The notes beneath the pieces were generated by a model. It was not told the origin of the DNA. It did not search any database and was given only the letters and a program-made list of their open reading frames with translations. A stretch of 64,000 bases of DNA from the NCBI RefSeq assembly GCF_907164905.1, contig NZ_CAJRAF010000002.1, positions 1,116,001-1,180,000 of the forward strand, read 5' to 3'. The stretch's first letter is position 1. Every line of letters begins with the position of its first letter. Source of the DNA: Dyadobacter sp. CECT 9275 (GTDB taxonomy: Bacteria; Bacteroidota; Bacteroidia; Cytophagales; Spirosomataceae). A program made the position numbers and the translations under genes. Positions 44,888 through 54,296 of the stretch are shown piece by piece.

Positions 44888-46072
44888 TCACAAATCCTTA
44901 ATTTGCTCAGTCAATCTGGTCATTATTTCAATCAGCAAGGTCTTATCTCTTTCCTCAACCGTATAGCTTTTTACTCGAAGACTACTGTGAGAGATATCGG
45001 CGCGATGTGGCGTGGACAGATGAGGTGCCACAGATTGAAAAATTGCTGATAATGAACGCGCTGATATAATATTGGAAAGATCGGCGGCCTTGAAAAATAG
45101 TGATAGTTGATCGACCGTGAGATTGCAAAGCACCTTATCTGAGGTCTTTCTCTCATACTTTCTGACCTTCTTGAAAGAACGATCGTCAAGCGCAGCCACT
45201 GCGGGATGAGTAACTTTTGACCGAAAGTCAATCTCTTCAATAAACCATGTATTGATCGTCAGGCTTAGATCGTCGAAATGATTGCTAAAAATCATGTCCT
45301 TCATAACAGGAATTTGATTGAAGGTTTTTTGTAAAAGGGCAAGATTCTGCATTGCCAGGGAGGAATCGCCAGGAATGTCCACCATATGAGAGAATTTGAA
45401 CGTCAAATATTTGACAAACAGTGGCGAATTGAAATTTCGCTCAATCATGATCACTTCCAAGCGGTCGAATAGCTCGGTGGTCGCTGCCAAAACATTGGAG
45501 TAATTGACTGCGTTACAAACACTGACCCAATAATCCACCTTCCCGATCGTGATCTCACTATCACGATGATTGAAGAAAATATCACTAAATGCACCAATCA
45601 CGAGTTCTGATAATTCAAGATTATCCTGCATGACGTCTCGGTTCCCAAGCTTACGTAAATCGTGGGCGTCAGGATCAATGCTAAGCATGTTCAGAGAGAG
45701 ATCTCGATCTACAAGATTCTTGTAGCGCTTGACGATAAATGCAGACACCTGGCCAAGACAGGAAAGGACACTTCCGAGCGCATGACGAAAGTTGTCAGCT
45801 CTGGCCGGAATTTGACTTAAGTTGTTACTCGCAATCTTCATCAGGCTCACCGCCGCAGAGAGATACTGATTTACTATATTTTTTATTTGCCGGTGTTTTC
45901 GTTCCTGAAAGACAAACTGTTTGAACATCAGGATAAGTCGTTTCTCTTCCTGTGTGGCTTTTTCTACGATCGCTATGGATTGTTCGTCGTCCAAACTTTC
46001 CGGCTCTGTTCTCCGTGGATCTAGCTCGTTAACCATTTGGTCTAACCAGTCTAAAGCATACTCATGTCCCAT
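44888..46072 (-). CDS. Unrecognised 394-residue protein
   Basis: I do not recognise the family. The sequence is predicted largely helical, without signal peptide or membrane segment. It starts with an acidic stretch (DPRRTEPESLDDEQSIAI), has basic and aromatic helices (FKQFVFQERKHRQIKNIV) and ends with MTRLTEQIKDL. It is transcribed on the same strand as the LuxR and mobilisation genes, 159 bases after luxR. Two 15-base direct repeats lie in its upstream region. No cysteines or catalytic motif stand out. Confidence 0.7.
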   Translation of the reverse strand: MGHEYALDWLDQMVNELDPRRTEPESLDDEQSIAIVEKATQEEKRLILMFKQFVFQERKHRQIKNIVNQYLSAAVSLMKIASNNLSQIPARADNFRHALGSVLSCLGQVSAFIVKRYKNLVDRDLSLNMLSIDPDAHDLRKLGNRDVMQDNLELSELVIGAFSDIFFNHRDSEITIGKVDYWVSVCNAVNYSNVLAATTELFDRLEVIMIERNFNSPLFVKYLTFKFSHMVDIPGDSSLAMQNLALLQKTFNQIPVMKDMIFSNHFDDLSLTINTWFIEEIDFRSKVTHPAVAALDDRSFKKVRKYERKTSDKVLCNLTVDQLSLFFKAADLSNIISARSLSAIFQSVAPHLSTPHRADISHSSLRVKSYTVEERDKTLLIEIMTRLTEQIKDL

Positions 46073-46170
46073 ACGCTAGTCATTAATTACGTGATGAATA
46101 TCTGGGACAAAACTCAGGGATTTAAGTCGCGGAAGAAATACGAGAAAACAACTATTTAAAGGTTCGGGTA

Positions 46171-46208
46171 CTACGCAAAAAGACGCAAATCGTCTACGCA
46201 AAAACACG
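46171..46208. repeat. Two direct repeats between luxR and the unknown gene
   Basis: CTACGCAAAAAGACG (46171-46185) and CTACGCAAAAACACG (46194-46208), 23 bases start to start (about two helical turns). Position upstream of the 394-residue protein suits an activator or LuxR-type binding site. Confidence 0.4.
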
Positions 46209-46231
46209 TATTTCGGCCTGCATTGGTTGTA

Positions 46232-47233
46232 TTAGCCATTTTCCCAAATTTGCAGCCGATTGAGTAGCTCGACTCGATTGGAGACGCCGAGCTTCTCATA
46301 AACGTTTTGAATATGTTTGCTGACTGTCCGTTCAGAGATATAAAGTTCGTTGGCAATGTCCTTGTATGCCTTTCCGAATCGAACAAGTCGAACGATCTCT
46401 TTTTCCCGTGAAGTCAACCCGACTGTACTTAGATTTATCTCAAATCGCTGAGTGGGTGAGATACCGTTTGCCTCCAACTGCTGGATCATTTGCTCGATTA
46501 AATCAAGCTTCGACAATGAGTCGCTGCCATCAGCGCTCGCGAGTTTTAACAGTTGTTCGTATTCTTCACGGCTCTCCCGTATTGAGCGCCTGATGAACAA
46601 GACTGTTATTACAATAAAGCCGACGTTCGTTAGTAAAGCTTCCGGAACCTGGTGGATCCTGAAAAACGCAAAAAATGGAAGAGATGCCCAGGGAACGACG
46701 GCAAGATAGACTGCCGTCACTTCAAAGAAGCGCCGATCCTGGATGTCCTTCTTATACTTGTCCTGAATGGATTGCTGTATTGTATAAAGAAGTACTAACG
46801 CATAGGCAGCAGGTATGACCATGCCGTAATTGATAGCGTGGTCTATATCGCCGTCGTACACGAACTTCAAAGGAAAAATGACCGCGAAAGGTAGTAGAAT
46901 GAAGAGTGGGACGCCGTACAACGCATGCCAGCGGAGCCTATTCAGCTCAAATGCTTTATAGAAATAGAACGGAAAATAGGCTCCCATTAAAAATCCCATC
47001 CCGTAGGCGATGGCATATTGAACCACAATGGGCGGGGTGCTAAGATTTGGATCTGGGAAGAAGCCGCTTGCGATGTTCTTCGAAATCAGAAAGAGAAGCA
47101 AACCCAGGTAATAAAGCCTTCGCTTATCTCTGGGATGCGATAAATAATAAAAGAATTGATACACGAACATAATCAGTTCGAGTATGATGAACACGAGTGT
47201 CACCACGTGCATATCTGTACCTCCAACGCGCAT
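46232..47233 (-). CDS. Membrane-bound LuxR-type regulator
   Basis: A 333-residue protein with about seven N-terminal membrane segments (up to about residue 215, for example VVTLVFIILELIMFVYQFFY and LLTNVGFIVITVLFI), a linker, and a C-terminal LuxR HTH (LTSREKEIVRLVRFG, AYKDIANELYISERTVSKHI, about 268-325). The layout suggests a membrane sensor directly coupled to DNA binding. It follows the GNAT gene by two bases. The ligand is unknown. Confidence 0.85.
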   Translation of the reverse strand: MRVGGTDMHVVTLVFIILELIMFVYQFFYYLSHPRDKRRLYYLGLLLFLISKNIASGFFPDPNLSTPPIVVQYAIAYGMGFLMGAYFPFYFYKAFELNRLRWHALYGVPLFILLPFAVIFPLKFVYDGDIDHAINYGMVIPAAYALVLLYTIQQSIQDKYKKDIQDRRFFEVTAVYLAVVPWASLPFFAFFRIHQVPEALLTNVGFIVITVLFIRRSIRESREEYEQLLKLASADGSDSLSKLDLIEQMIQQLEANGISPTQRFEINLSTVGLTSREKEIVRLVRFGKAYKDIANELYISERTVSKHIQNVYEKLGVSNRVELLNRLQIWENG

Positions 47234-47235
47234 TT

Positions 47236-47814
47236 CTACTGACCATTTCTAATGAGAAAGAGATTGTATCCAAAGTCCAGCTGATTGTAGACGTCGAGCC
47301 CGAACTTCTTATACCACGGCAGGTTTTTGACTGTGGAAGTCTCCAAATAGATAGGTCGTTTCATTCGTTCCGACTCAGCTACAAGGTCTCGCATCAACTG
47401 TTTTCCAACGCCATTGTTCTGGCTATCGGGGCGCACGCCAATGAACCAGAGGTAGTAGATTGGATCAGCGGGATAATTTTTCGAAATCGCCTTTTCTCGG
47501 CTAATGGCCTTCGAAATGTTTCCAAAACCAATACCATTCAAAATCAATTTGACCTCTAATAAAAGCGACTTTAAAGTTGTTTTCTTCCGTTCGGGGAACG
47601 ACACCAACGCACATCCCTTCTTGTCGTCCGACAGGTAGACCTTACCGAAAAGCTTGCATGTTTCGTACGAATAGTCCATCAAAGCGCGAATGCGATTGAG
47701 TCTCCGACCGTCGGGCGGGATGAGATAATTTACGCTTTGATTGTCTTGAAAAGATTGGGTCAGAATGTCGATAATCAACCCTTTGTCTTTCGCTGTCGCT
47801 TCTGTCATCATCAA
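47236..47814 (-). CDS. GNAT-family N-acetyltransferase
   Basis: A 192-residue acetyltransferase with the acetyl-CoA loop YLWFIGVRPDSQNNGVGKQLM (Q/R-x-x-G-x-G/A) at about 120-140 and a following ETSTVKNLPWYKKFGL. Substrate is not predictable. The two-base gap to the LuxR gene indicates a shared transcript starting here. Confidence 0.85.
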   Translation of the reverse strand: MMMTEATAKDKGLIIDILTQSFQDNQSVNYLIPPDGRRLNRIRALMDYSYETCKLFGKVYLSDDKKGCALVSFPERKKTTLKSLLLEVKLILNGIGFGNISKAISREKAISKNYPADPIYYLWFIGVRPDSQNNGVGKQLMRDLVAESERMKRPIYLETSTVKNLPWYKKFGLDVYNQLDFGYNLFLIRNGQ

Positions 47815-48004
47815 AAATTTTGGTGAAACAAGTCCTGTTAATCAGCGAGGAGGATTTGCGAACTTAAATAACATTTACGGAAACCGTAAGGAATTTATTA
47901 GAATTTTATTAGAATTATTTGCACGTTGGATGCGCATATGGAGGTATCGTTGTGACTCTCAGTATATTAATTTAAAGGTGGTAAAACTCTGAGAACAGCT
48001 GGTC

Positions 48005-49996
48005 TCAATCGTTGTTTTTTCGAACAATTAGGTGTTGTAGTGACGGATCTTCAAGAATGCGCCGCATTTCAGACTGTACTATTTCATCCACTTCTCTTTT
48101 AATTTGAAGGTAGTTCTGCTGGACGATATTCGAGTCAACGTGACGTACGATTGGCAATTGAGAACTGTCATCTTTTGCGCTTGCAGTTCGAGTCGGTGTC
48201 GTGAATTTCGCATGAAAACCTTTCAGGTCTATCCGCTGGTCAGGGTTGTCTGCAACAAAACCCACGAACTCTCCGGAGCTTAATGAGGCAATCGTAGAAG
48301 GCGGAATTGCCAATTCCAATTGCTGCGATTTGCTAACAGACGTGTCCATTCTGTTAATTGAAAGTCCCGTCCGATCCTGCATAATTTTCCCGAAACGTTC
48401 CGACAGTTGCTTGGCAGTTTCGCCACTCACTTGCCCACTTATGACATTTCCTGTAATGTTCATGATCACCTCGGCATACTCCCGGCCATAGTCTTTCTTG
48501 AGCTGACTGAAATCTTGAATGCCGATTGTAGTCGCTACCTTATTGGACCTAGCAGTTGCGATAAGCGTGTCCATGTTATTCAGGTATACGGTGGGAAACT
48601 CGTCAAAGACAAGACTGCATTTCAGCCGTTTGGGCTGATTGACCAGTTTGACCAGGCGCGTAATATATAAGGAAAGCACAGCCCCGTAGGTTTGGATTTT
48701 CTGTGGGTTATTGCCCATACACAAGATTTTGGGATGCTCTGGATTATTAATATCCAGGGAGAAATCATTACCCGATAATACATAGTAAAGCTGCGGAGAA
48801 GCCAATCGAGCAAGGGCGATTTTGGTCGACCCAATTTGACCTTCCAATTGCTGCATGGCTTCGTTGAGATACGCAGTTACAAAAGGATTGACGAAAACTT
48901 CGATCTCCTTTTCCGCCCGTAAAATGGTAAAAAGGCGATCGTAATCCATCTGCATGAGCTCAATCACATGAGGTAGCGTGCAGTATTCACCGTCTTGGTA
49001 TCGGCGCAAGAACCATATCACGGCAGTCATAAAGTTGATCGACGACTCCACAAAGAAGTCACCTTGTCGCTTGATCCATTCGCGGTTCAATCCCATTAGT
49101 ATTGTTCTTGCTGACTCTACCGCGTCGGTGATATCAGTCATGCTTTCAGCATCCAATGGGTTACACCTGTGACTTCGGGATAGATCGTCAAAATTGATTG
49201 TGTAGAACTCAGGGCTAACCTCATAATGCTGTTTATTCTCGGCCCATGCTCGGTACGCTAAGATCGACAAGTCGTTGTATTTGAAGTCATAAACAAACAT
49301 GGAATAGCCCTTAGCGATGTGCTGAGCGATCACGTGCCGGAAAACAAAATGGGTTTTTCCGGAACCCGGCGAGCCGCAAACTAATAGTCCTCGAAATGGA
49401 TTGATTATATTGATCCAACTCCCTCGGAATCTGTTCTTATATCGGTATTCGGCGGATAAGTTGATTGAAAACTCATTCTCAATGCGGTTTTCAAATTGCG
49501 GAAAGGTCTCACTATACTTGTTGAAAATATCATTGCTGAGTCGGCTTCTGATAATTTTTGAAAATTGGCTGCCACCCGAAAGAATCATCAGAAAACCAGC
49601 CGAACAGACAAGAATATACAATATGGTCAGAGCTGTGTTGGGAATCAAAAGCCTGAGTAAGAATGTGCTTATGAAATACAACAATAGGCCCGACGCTAAT
49701 TGTACAAAGCCACGCCTTGCATTGACGTTCTCGCTTTTCTTGCCTTTGATACCCACCAAAGAAATAAGTAAAAACCCCAGCGCAATGGCCTTCGATTTCA
49801 ATGGCGATGATAGTAGACCAGAGCGTGCTATTTTATCTAAAATCCTGTCGGAGATAGACGATGTAAGCTCCCATTCAAAGAATGCCTGATAGCAGAAAAA
49901 GTAGAAATGAAGAGCCAGCACCGTAAGGCTGACCAATCTCGTCATATCGGTAATCTTCCGAAGACTCTGATCGTTTTCACCAGTATTTGAAGCCAT
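48005..49996 (-). CDS. Type IV coupling protein (TraG/VirD4-like, MobC-type)
   Basis: A 663-residue coupling ATPase. N-terminal membrane segments (LTVLALHFYFFCYQAFF and AIALGFLLISLVGI, LASGLLLYFISTFLLRL) are followed by Walker A CGSPGSGKTHFVF (about 208-220) and Walker B CSLVFDEFPTVYLNN (about 465). Such proteins bring the relaxase-DNA complex to the secretion channel. It starts 14 bases after the relaxase gene. No mating-pair genes are in the window, so the element relies on another transfer system or continues elsewhere. Confidence 0.9.
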   Translation of the reverse strand: MASNTGENDQSLRKITDMTRLVSLTVLALHFYFFCYQAFFEWELTSSISDRILDKIARSGLLSSPLKSKAIALGFLLISLVGIKGKKSENVNARRGFVQLASGLLLYFISTFLLRLLIPNTALTILYILVCSAGFLMILSGGSQFSKIIRSRLSNDIFNKYSETFPQFENRIENEFSINLSAEYRYKNRFRGSWINIINPFRGLLVCGSPGSGKTHFVFRHVIAQHIAKGYSMFVYDFKYNDLSILAYRAWAENKQHYEVSPEFYTINFDDLSRSHRCNPLDAESMTDITDAVESARTILMGLNREWIKRQGDFFVESSINFMTAVIWFLRRYQDGEYCTLPHVIELMQMDYDRLFTILRAEKEIEVFVNPFVTAYLNEAMQQLEGQIGSTKIALARLASPQLYYVLSGNDFSLDINNPEHPKILCMGNNPQKIQTYGAVLSLYITRLVKLVNQPKRLKCSLVFDEFPTVYLNNMDTLIATARSNKVATTIGIQDFSQLKKDYGREYAEVIMNITGNVISGQVSGETAKQLSERFGKIMQDRTGLSINRMDTSVSKSQQLELAIPPSTIASLSSGEFVGFVADNPDQRIDLKGFHAKFTTPTRTASAKDDSSQLPIVRHVDSNIVQQNYLQIKREVDEIVQSEMRRILEDPSLQHLIVRKNND

Positions 49997-50010
49997 ATTG
50001 ATTCACTATT

Positions 50011-51294
50011 TTAGAGTTGTTGAGACAGACCTTTTTTCTTTTTACGCCGTTTCGAGCGTAGCTGGCTCGGCGTCGAGCCATCCTGTTTTGCAGGATCAAA
50101 GAGCGCGTCGGCGGCATCTATTTCACTGCTGCTAGACCGTAAATCGCCGCCGTAAAATCCACCGAGAGCTTCATTTCGATTGGCATTGGCGGGGTCAGCG
50201 GAAAGTTTCTGCCGGTTTAGATGTTCGTAAGCAGGATGGTTTTCATGAGGCGCGCAGCGCTCTTGAATGGCCTTCGCGCTGTAACTTTTTCCCAGAGAGC
50301 TGCCCTTGAATACGGATCGTGTTCTGTGGTCTACGTAGGTGATTCCGTAAATCTGACCAGCATCATTCTGCCGAATTACTGTTTCAATCCCTTCTCTTCT
50401 TAGCTGGTTTGTGAGCTTTTCCAAAGTGGTATTGGCCTTCCCGAGCAGCGCAAAATCGATCGTATTTTTGACTCGGTTCTTATCGGGTTGGCGCTTGTGC
50501 TCATTTGCCTGGAAGCGCTCTGATAGATTTTTTAACGTCGGCTTCTGTGCGAAATCGCTTGCTTTAATGGGAACGCCGACTCGCTCACCTCGCTCATTGA
50601 TAAGCCGGTAATTCAAGCCTCCTTTTTTGTAAGTCCTGGAATCCTCACTGCCCCTGTCGGCAGCTACGTTGAACTGATTTAAGACAGCATTTAACTCCGG
50701 AACGGATGTGAATTTGTACTGATCTATCACGGCCGAGAGCACATTAGATATGGCCCTTTTTGTCTCAGTCTTACCATAATTGGCCTTGACCATAGCTGGC
50801 TTAATCACGAAGGAATCTCTTTTTCGCTCATCAGCCTTCACTAAATTGAAGTCGATTTCAATCTGCTTTCTTGCCTTTTCTGACTGGTTCTTCCCGATGT
50901 TTTGAGTCTCAATCCGACGACCATCCGCCGCAATTTTTACCGACACAATATGGATGTGTGGGTGACCAGAATCATGGTGTTGATACACGAGAAACGGTTG
51001 ATTTCCAAAGCCGATCTTGTCCATATAAGACTGCGAAATCTCTTTTAAATCTGACTGAGAAAGTTGCTCTGATGGGTCGAAGTTCAAAGAGATATGGACT
51101 GCATTTCGGGTGACATTCTCATTCAGAGCAGCGAGTTTTAACAGCATATTCAGCCGTTGCTTCTCCGATAAATTGATCGCTTCGTCGGGATAATTTGCTG
51201 CCATAATGCACTCTGCAATGCCCTCTCTCAGCTTGTTCTCATTGTAGTGAAACGTCTGCCTGATCGAGTTACCTGTCTTAATTATTGCAACCAT
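50011..51294 (-). CDS. mobB: Relaxase, MobB-type (MOBP-like)
   Basis: A 427-residue relaxase. The catalytic His triad region is HHDSGHPHIHIVS (residues 106-118), with a conserved Tyr upstream in MDKIGF/SQSYMD area; C-terminal part is Lys/Arg-rich (RSKRRKKKKGLSQQL). It nicks DNA at oriT and stays attached. It overlaps the MobA gene by 13 bases and precedes the coupling protein, the common mobilisation order in Bacteroidota. Confidence 0.9.
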   Translation of the reverse strand: MVAIIKTGNSIRQTFHYNENKLREGIAECIMAANYPDEAINLSEKQRLNMLLKLAALNENVTRNAVHISLNFDPSEQLSQSDLKEISQSYMDKIGFGNQPFLVYQHHDSGHPHIHIVSVKIAADGRRIETQNIGKNQSEKARKQIEIDFNLVKADERKRDSFVIKPAMVKANYGKTETKRAISNVLSAVIDQYKFTSVPELNAVLNQFNVAADRGSEDSRTYKKGGLNYRLINERGERVGVPIKASDFAQKPTLKNLSERFQANEHKRQPDKNRVKNTIDFALLGKANTTLEKLTNQLRREGIETVIRQNDAGQIYGITYVDHRTRSVFKGSSLGKSYSAKAIQERCAPHENHPAYEHLNRQKLSADPANANRNEALGGFYGGDLRSSSSEIDAADALFDPAKQDGSTPSQLRSKRRKKKKGLSQQL

Positions 51295-51671
51295 GTTTTC
51301 GCTGCTTTACTGATCTCCAACTGGATGGTTTCGATCATTTTTAATACTGCTTTCTTGTCCAGCTCATACTCAGTTAACCAGGAACTGTATTCGCTGATTT
51401 GCGAGAGCGTTTGAAGCCTTTTGACTGCCTGATTAAAATTGTTGCCGATAGCTGAGAGTTCTCGGCGAAGCTCTATCAATGTAGACATTAGCGAGTCCAG
51501 TGACTCATTGCGATAGTTGACCGTAATGGGCTCGGACAGTATTATTTTCCTTGCGTAGTCACTAATCTTGCGGCAAGTCGTCCGTTGTACTTTTCTTCGA
51601 ATCAGCTCACTCTCCGCGGCCGTCAACCGGATATGAAGCCACTTATTTCGGTTCTCCTCTGTCTTTTTCAT
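51282..51671 (-). CDS. mobA: Relaxosome accessory protein, MobA-like
   Basis: A 129-residue protein with ribbon-helix-helix-like N-terminus (NKWLHIRLTAAESELIRRKV ... RKISDYARKIIL) and a conserved middle GNNFNQAVKRLQTL, typical of MobC/MobA plasmid-mobilisation accessory proteins that bind oriT. The adjacent inverted repeats at 51755-51796 are its probable target. It overlaps the relaxase gene by 13 bases. Confidence 0.85.
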   Translation of the reverse strand: MKKTEENRNKWLHIRLTAAESELIRRKVQRTTCRKISDYARKIILSEPITVNYRNESLDSLMSTLIELRRELSAIGNNFNQAVKRLQTLSQISEYSSWLTEYELDKKAVLKMIETIQLEISKAAKTWLQ

Positions 51672-51754
51672 ACCTGTGTTGATTGATGTTTTGTGTCTGA
51701 TTTTATGATATCCCCCGCCAGCGACTTCGGAGCGTTGGGGCGGCCTCCGCGGCG

Positions 51755-51796
51755 CGGCCAGATCCTGAGGTTGTGATACAACCTGACATCTGGCCG
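51755..51796. other. Nested inverted repeats, candidate oriT
   Basis: Outer arms CGGCCAGAT (51755-51763) and ATCTGGCCG (51788-51796) enclose inner arms AGGTTGT (51768-51774) and ACAACCT (51778-51784). The two stems can form a cruciform. The site lies in the 196-base gap between mobA and the primase gene, where oriT usually sits in such modules. Nick site not identified. Confidence 0.55.
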
Positions 51797-51867
51797 ATTG
51801 CGGTTAAGAGGCAATCCTCCGGATTTTGGATAGGCTCTCTTTTTGAGGGATCTGATTATGACTGAGA

Positions 51868-52764
51868 TCAGAAATAATTTTCCGGAGTCTTACTAATGAG
51901 CCATTCGTTAAGGTCTTTAAACCCCTCGTAGAGCGGACTTCCATCCTTGTACTTTTCGCTGATCCCCCTAGCTGTCGAGCTGCACTTAAAACCGGCAGCA
52001 TCGCGGTCGAGGTAAAGGTTGATTTGCTCGTGTCTTTCCAGGAAATCTTTTGACCGGCCAAAAAAGGAGACTGAGTTTAAAATCACATAGTCTTCCTGCA
52101 TCTCGCTGGCGTTTGCCGTGATGGTTTTATAGGATAAAAAATCAAACAGTCCTTCGAAGACGGATACCACTGAGGCTCCGTTTTTTATCGTGGTTATATC
52201 CTTGGGACTGCTGGCAACTTTGGCAAAAGAATTACGTAGTTCATAGCCACCTGAATCATTTTTTAAACCAACAGCGAAATACTTTCGCTCTCGCACTTTG
52301 TAATAGATCTGCCGGCAGTAATGGGCAGCAATTTCTCCTGGGATGCATCGTGATGAAATGTACCGTATTAACGACGGGCTCGTCAAGGCACCAGTAGAAA
52401 GGATCTCAATATTCCGTCGGCTCACAGTTGAGATGTTCGGAGCCGTATGTGTTGTCGGTTGATGAAATGATAGATAATCTGAAAAAATCCTGACGACTTC
52501 ACGGACTGAACATTGGTAGAACGTTACCGCGAAATCCACCAGATTTCCTCCCAAGCCAATTCCGTGGTCATACCAACGGTTCAATTGCCGATTCACTTTG
52601 AATGAGGCCGTCCTTTCATTTCTAAATGGCGACAAATACCAATGGTCGACATTCCTGATATTGACTGGTTCAAACCCGAGCTCAAACAGGTAGTCAACAA
52701 TGTCAAATTCTTTGATTTTGGCCAACGTTAAGAGTTGACATTTTCCCCTCGTTCTTTCCCACAT
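51868..52764 (-). CDS. Toprim-domain primase-like protein
   Basis: A 298-residue protein. The N-terminal part resembles the CHC2 primase domain after its zinc-binding core (WYLSPFRNERTASFKVN, WYDHGIGLGGNLVDF), but the CHC2 cysteines are absent. The C-terminal half is a Toprim domain with VSVFEGLFDFLSY (acidic E) and INLYLDRDAAGF (DxD). Such proteins prime conjugal or plasmid DNA replication. It sits next to the mob genes and faces away from exonuclease III. Confidence 0.85.
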   Translation of the reverse strand: MWERTRGKCQLLTLAKIKEFDIVDYLFELGFEPVNIRNVDHWYLSPFRNERTASFKVNRQLNRWYDHGIGLGGNLVDFAVTFYQCSVREVVRIFSDYLSFHQPTTHTAPNISTVSRRNIEILSTGALTSPSLIRYISSRCIPGEIAAHYCRQIYYKVRERKYFAVGLKNDSGGYELRNSFAKVASSPKDITTIKNGASVVSVFEGLFDFLSYKTITANASEMQEDYVILNSVSFFGRSKDFLERHEQINLYLDRDAAGFKCSSTARGISEKYKDGSPLYEGFKDLNEWLISKTPENYF

Positions 52765-52938
52765 TTCAGTCTTCGTTTAGTTTGTAGTGGCGAAAATAAA
52801 GAGGCTGAATTTCAGACACCTATCCTGTGTAAATTCTCCCTAGGGGCAACCAGGCTGCAAATTCCCTCGTCTGTCAAAGTTTGCAAACTAGTCTGGTCTG
52901 ATTTTTCTGGTCAAAATACACAGCTAACTCAGTTTGGA

Positions 52939-53724
52939 ATGAAGATCGCTACCTACAATATTAACGGCGTTAACGGCCGCTTACCGGTTCTTTTAAAATG
53001 GCTCGAAGAAGCTAAGCCCGATGTTGTGTGCTTGCAAGAATTGAAAGCGCCGCAAGACAAGTTCCCGGAGCGGGCGTTATTGGACGTAGGATACAATTCC
53101 ATTTGGCATGGGCAAAAAATGTGGAACGGGGTTGCGATACTCGCCAGGGATTTACCTCTTCAGGAAGTTCGGAACTCACTTCCTGGCGATGAGAGCGATT
53201 TGCATAGCAGGTACATTGAAGCGATCGTCGGCAGAATGCTTGTATGTTGCCTTTATTTGCCAAACGGAAACCCTGCGCCAGGACCAAAGTTCGATTATAA
53301 AATGGCGTGGTTTAAGCGATTGAAAAAGCACGCGAAATATCTGTTGTCGGAAGAGGTGCCGGTTGTACTGGCAGGTGATTATAATGTCATCCCAACGGAG
53401 AAGGATGTTTACAAACCTGAGCGATGGGTAGATAATGCATTATTTTTCCCGGAGCCTCGCAAAGCCTACAAAGAATTGGTTGGCCAGGGCTGGATCGATT
53501 CAATCAGGCATCTGCATCCCGACGAAACGATTTATACTTTCTGGGACTATCTTAGAAATGCCTACGGACGGGATGCCGGTCTCCGCTTAGATCATTTACT
53601 TTTGAGTCCGCAAATCGCTCCGCGTCTGGTCGCGGCAGGCGTGGACAAGCACGTCCGGGGTTGGGAGAAGTCCAGCGACCATGCACCTACGTGGATTGTT
53701 TTAGCGGATGAAGAAGAAATATAG
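52939..53724 (+). CDS. xth: Exodeoxyribonuclease III
   Basis: About 261 residues from the ATG at 52939; the frame is open further upstream but MKIATYNINGVNGRL is the conserved start of the family. Catalytic residues are visible: Asn in YNINGV, Glu in CLQELKAP, Asp/Asn in AGDYNVIPTEKDVY and the His in SSDHAPTW. It removes 3' nucleotides and acts at abasic sites in base-excision repair. Housekeeping enzyme; standalone gene divergent from the primase. Confidence 0.93.
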   Translation: MKIATYNINGVNGRLPVLLKWLEEAKPDVVCLQELKAPQDKFPERALLDVGYNSIWHGQKMWNGVAILARDLPLQEVRNSLPGDESDLHSRYIEAIVGRMLVCCLYLPNGNPAPGPKFDYKMAWFKRLKKHAKYLLSEEVPVVLAGDYNVIPTEKDVYKPERWVDNALFFPEPRKAYKELVGQGWIDSIRHLHPDETIYTFWDYLRNAYGRDAGLRLDHLLLSPQIAPRLVAAGVDKHVRGWEKSSDHAPTWIVLADEEEI

Positions 53725-53852
53725 CGTTTTATGAAAATCGGCTATCAGAATCTTTCAAGATTTCCGGAAGCGATCAGTAATCACTTTGGCAGCACGCTTA
53801 GCGACTATCCTCAAATGCATTTGTATTTATCAATCGCTCCGCACCTGAGGTT

Positions 53853-54137
53853 ATGGATAACGGCCCGGCAGGGATGATCTACTTTTTCAATGATATCCTT
53901 CGCCCGGCAATGCCTGACATCCATGTAACAATCCGTCAGCAACTTTCCGAAGGCGACTTGGTTACAACGCGCAAAACGATTAGCGGAACTCAATGTGGAG
54001 CCCTGTTAGGTATTCCGGCTACGGGTCGGGCGGTTAACATTGTCGTGATTGATATCGTCAGGGTAAAAGACGGCAAGTACCTTGAACACTGGGGGATCAC
54101 CTCGCTCCCGGAGGTATTATCTCAACTTCAAAACTAG
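53853..54137 (+). CDS. SnoaL-like (NTF2 fold) protein, N-terminally short
   Basis: A 94-residue frame whose sequence (NDILRPAMPDIHVTIRQQLSEGD, GIPATGRAVNIVVIDIVRVKDG, LEHWG) matches the second half of SnoaL-type polyketide cyclase-like proteins. Family members are usually about 130-145 residues, so the first helix is missing. A short upstream frame (53731 onwards) joins poorly unless a frameshift is assumed near 53845, so this may be a broken gene. Confidence 0.55.
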   Translation: MDNGPAGMIYFFNDILRPAMPDIHVTIRQQLSEGDLVTTRKTISGTQCGALLGIPATGRAVNIVVIDIVRVKDGKYLEHWGITSLPEVLSQLQN

Positions 54138-54158
54138 GGTATCTTCAACCAGCATTTG

Positions 54159-54205
54159 AACTCCTGCTAGCGTTCGGAAACGGACCTTCGGCGGGAGTTT
54201 CTGTT
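54159..54205 (+). terminator. Possible terminator after the SnoaL-like gene
   Basis: AACTCCTGC (54159-54167) pairs with GCGGGAGTT (54191-54199) with one G:T pair, followed by a short T-rich run. The loop is long, so this is weak. Confidence 0.35.
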
Positions 54206-54296
54206 TGACATATGCACCCACAATCCTGGGAAAATTCTCCTTAGGATCGTTTCAGACGCGTTTTATAAATTTGGAAGATCAAAATTAAATCCAAAC

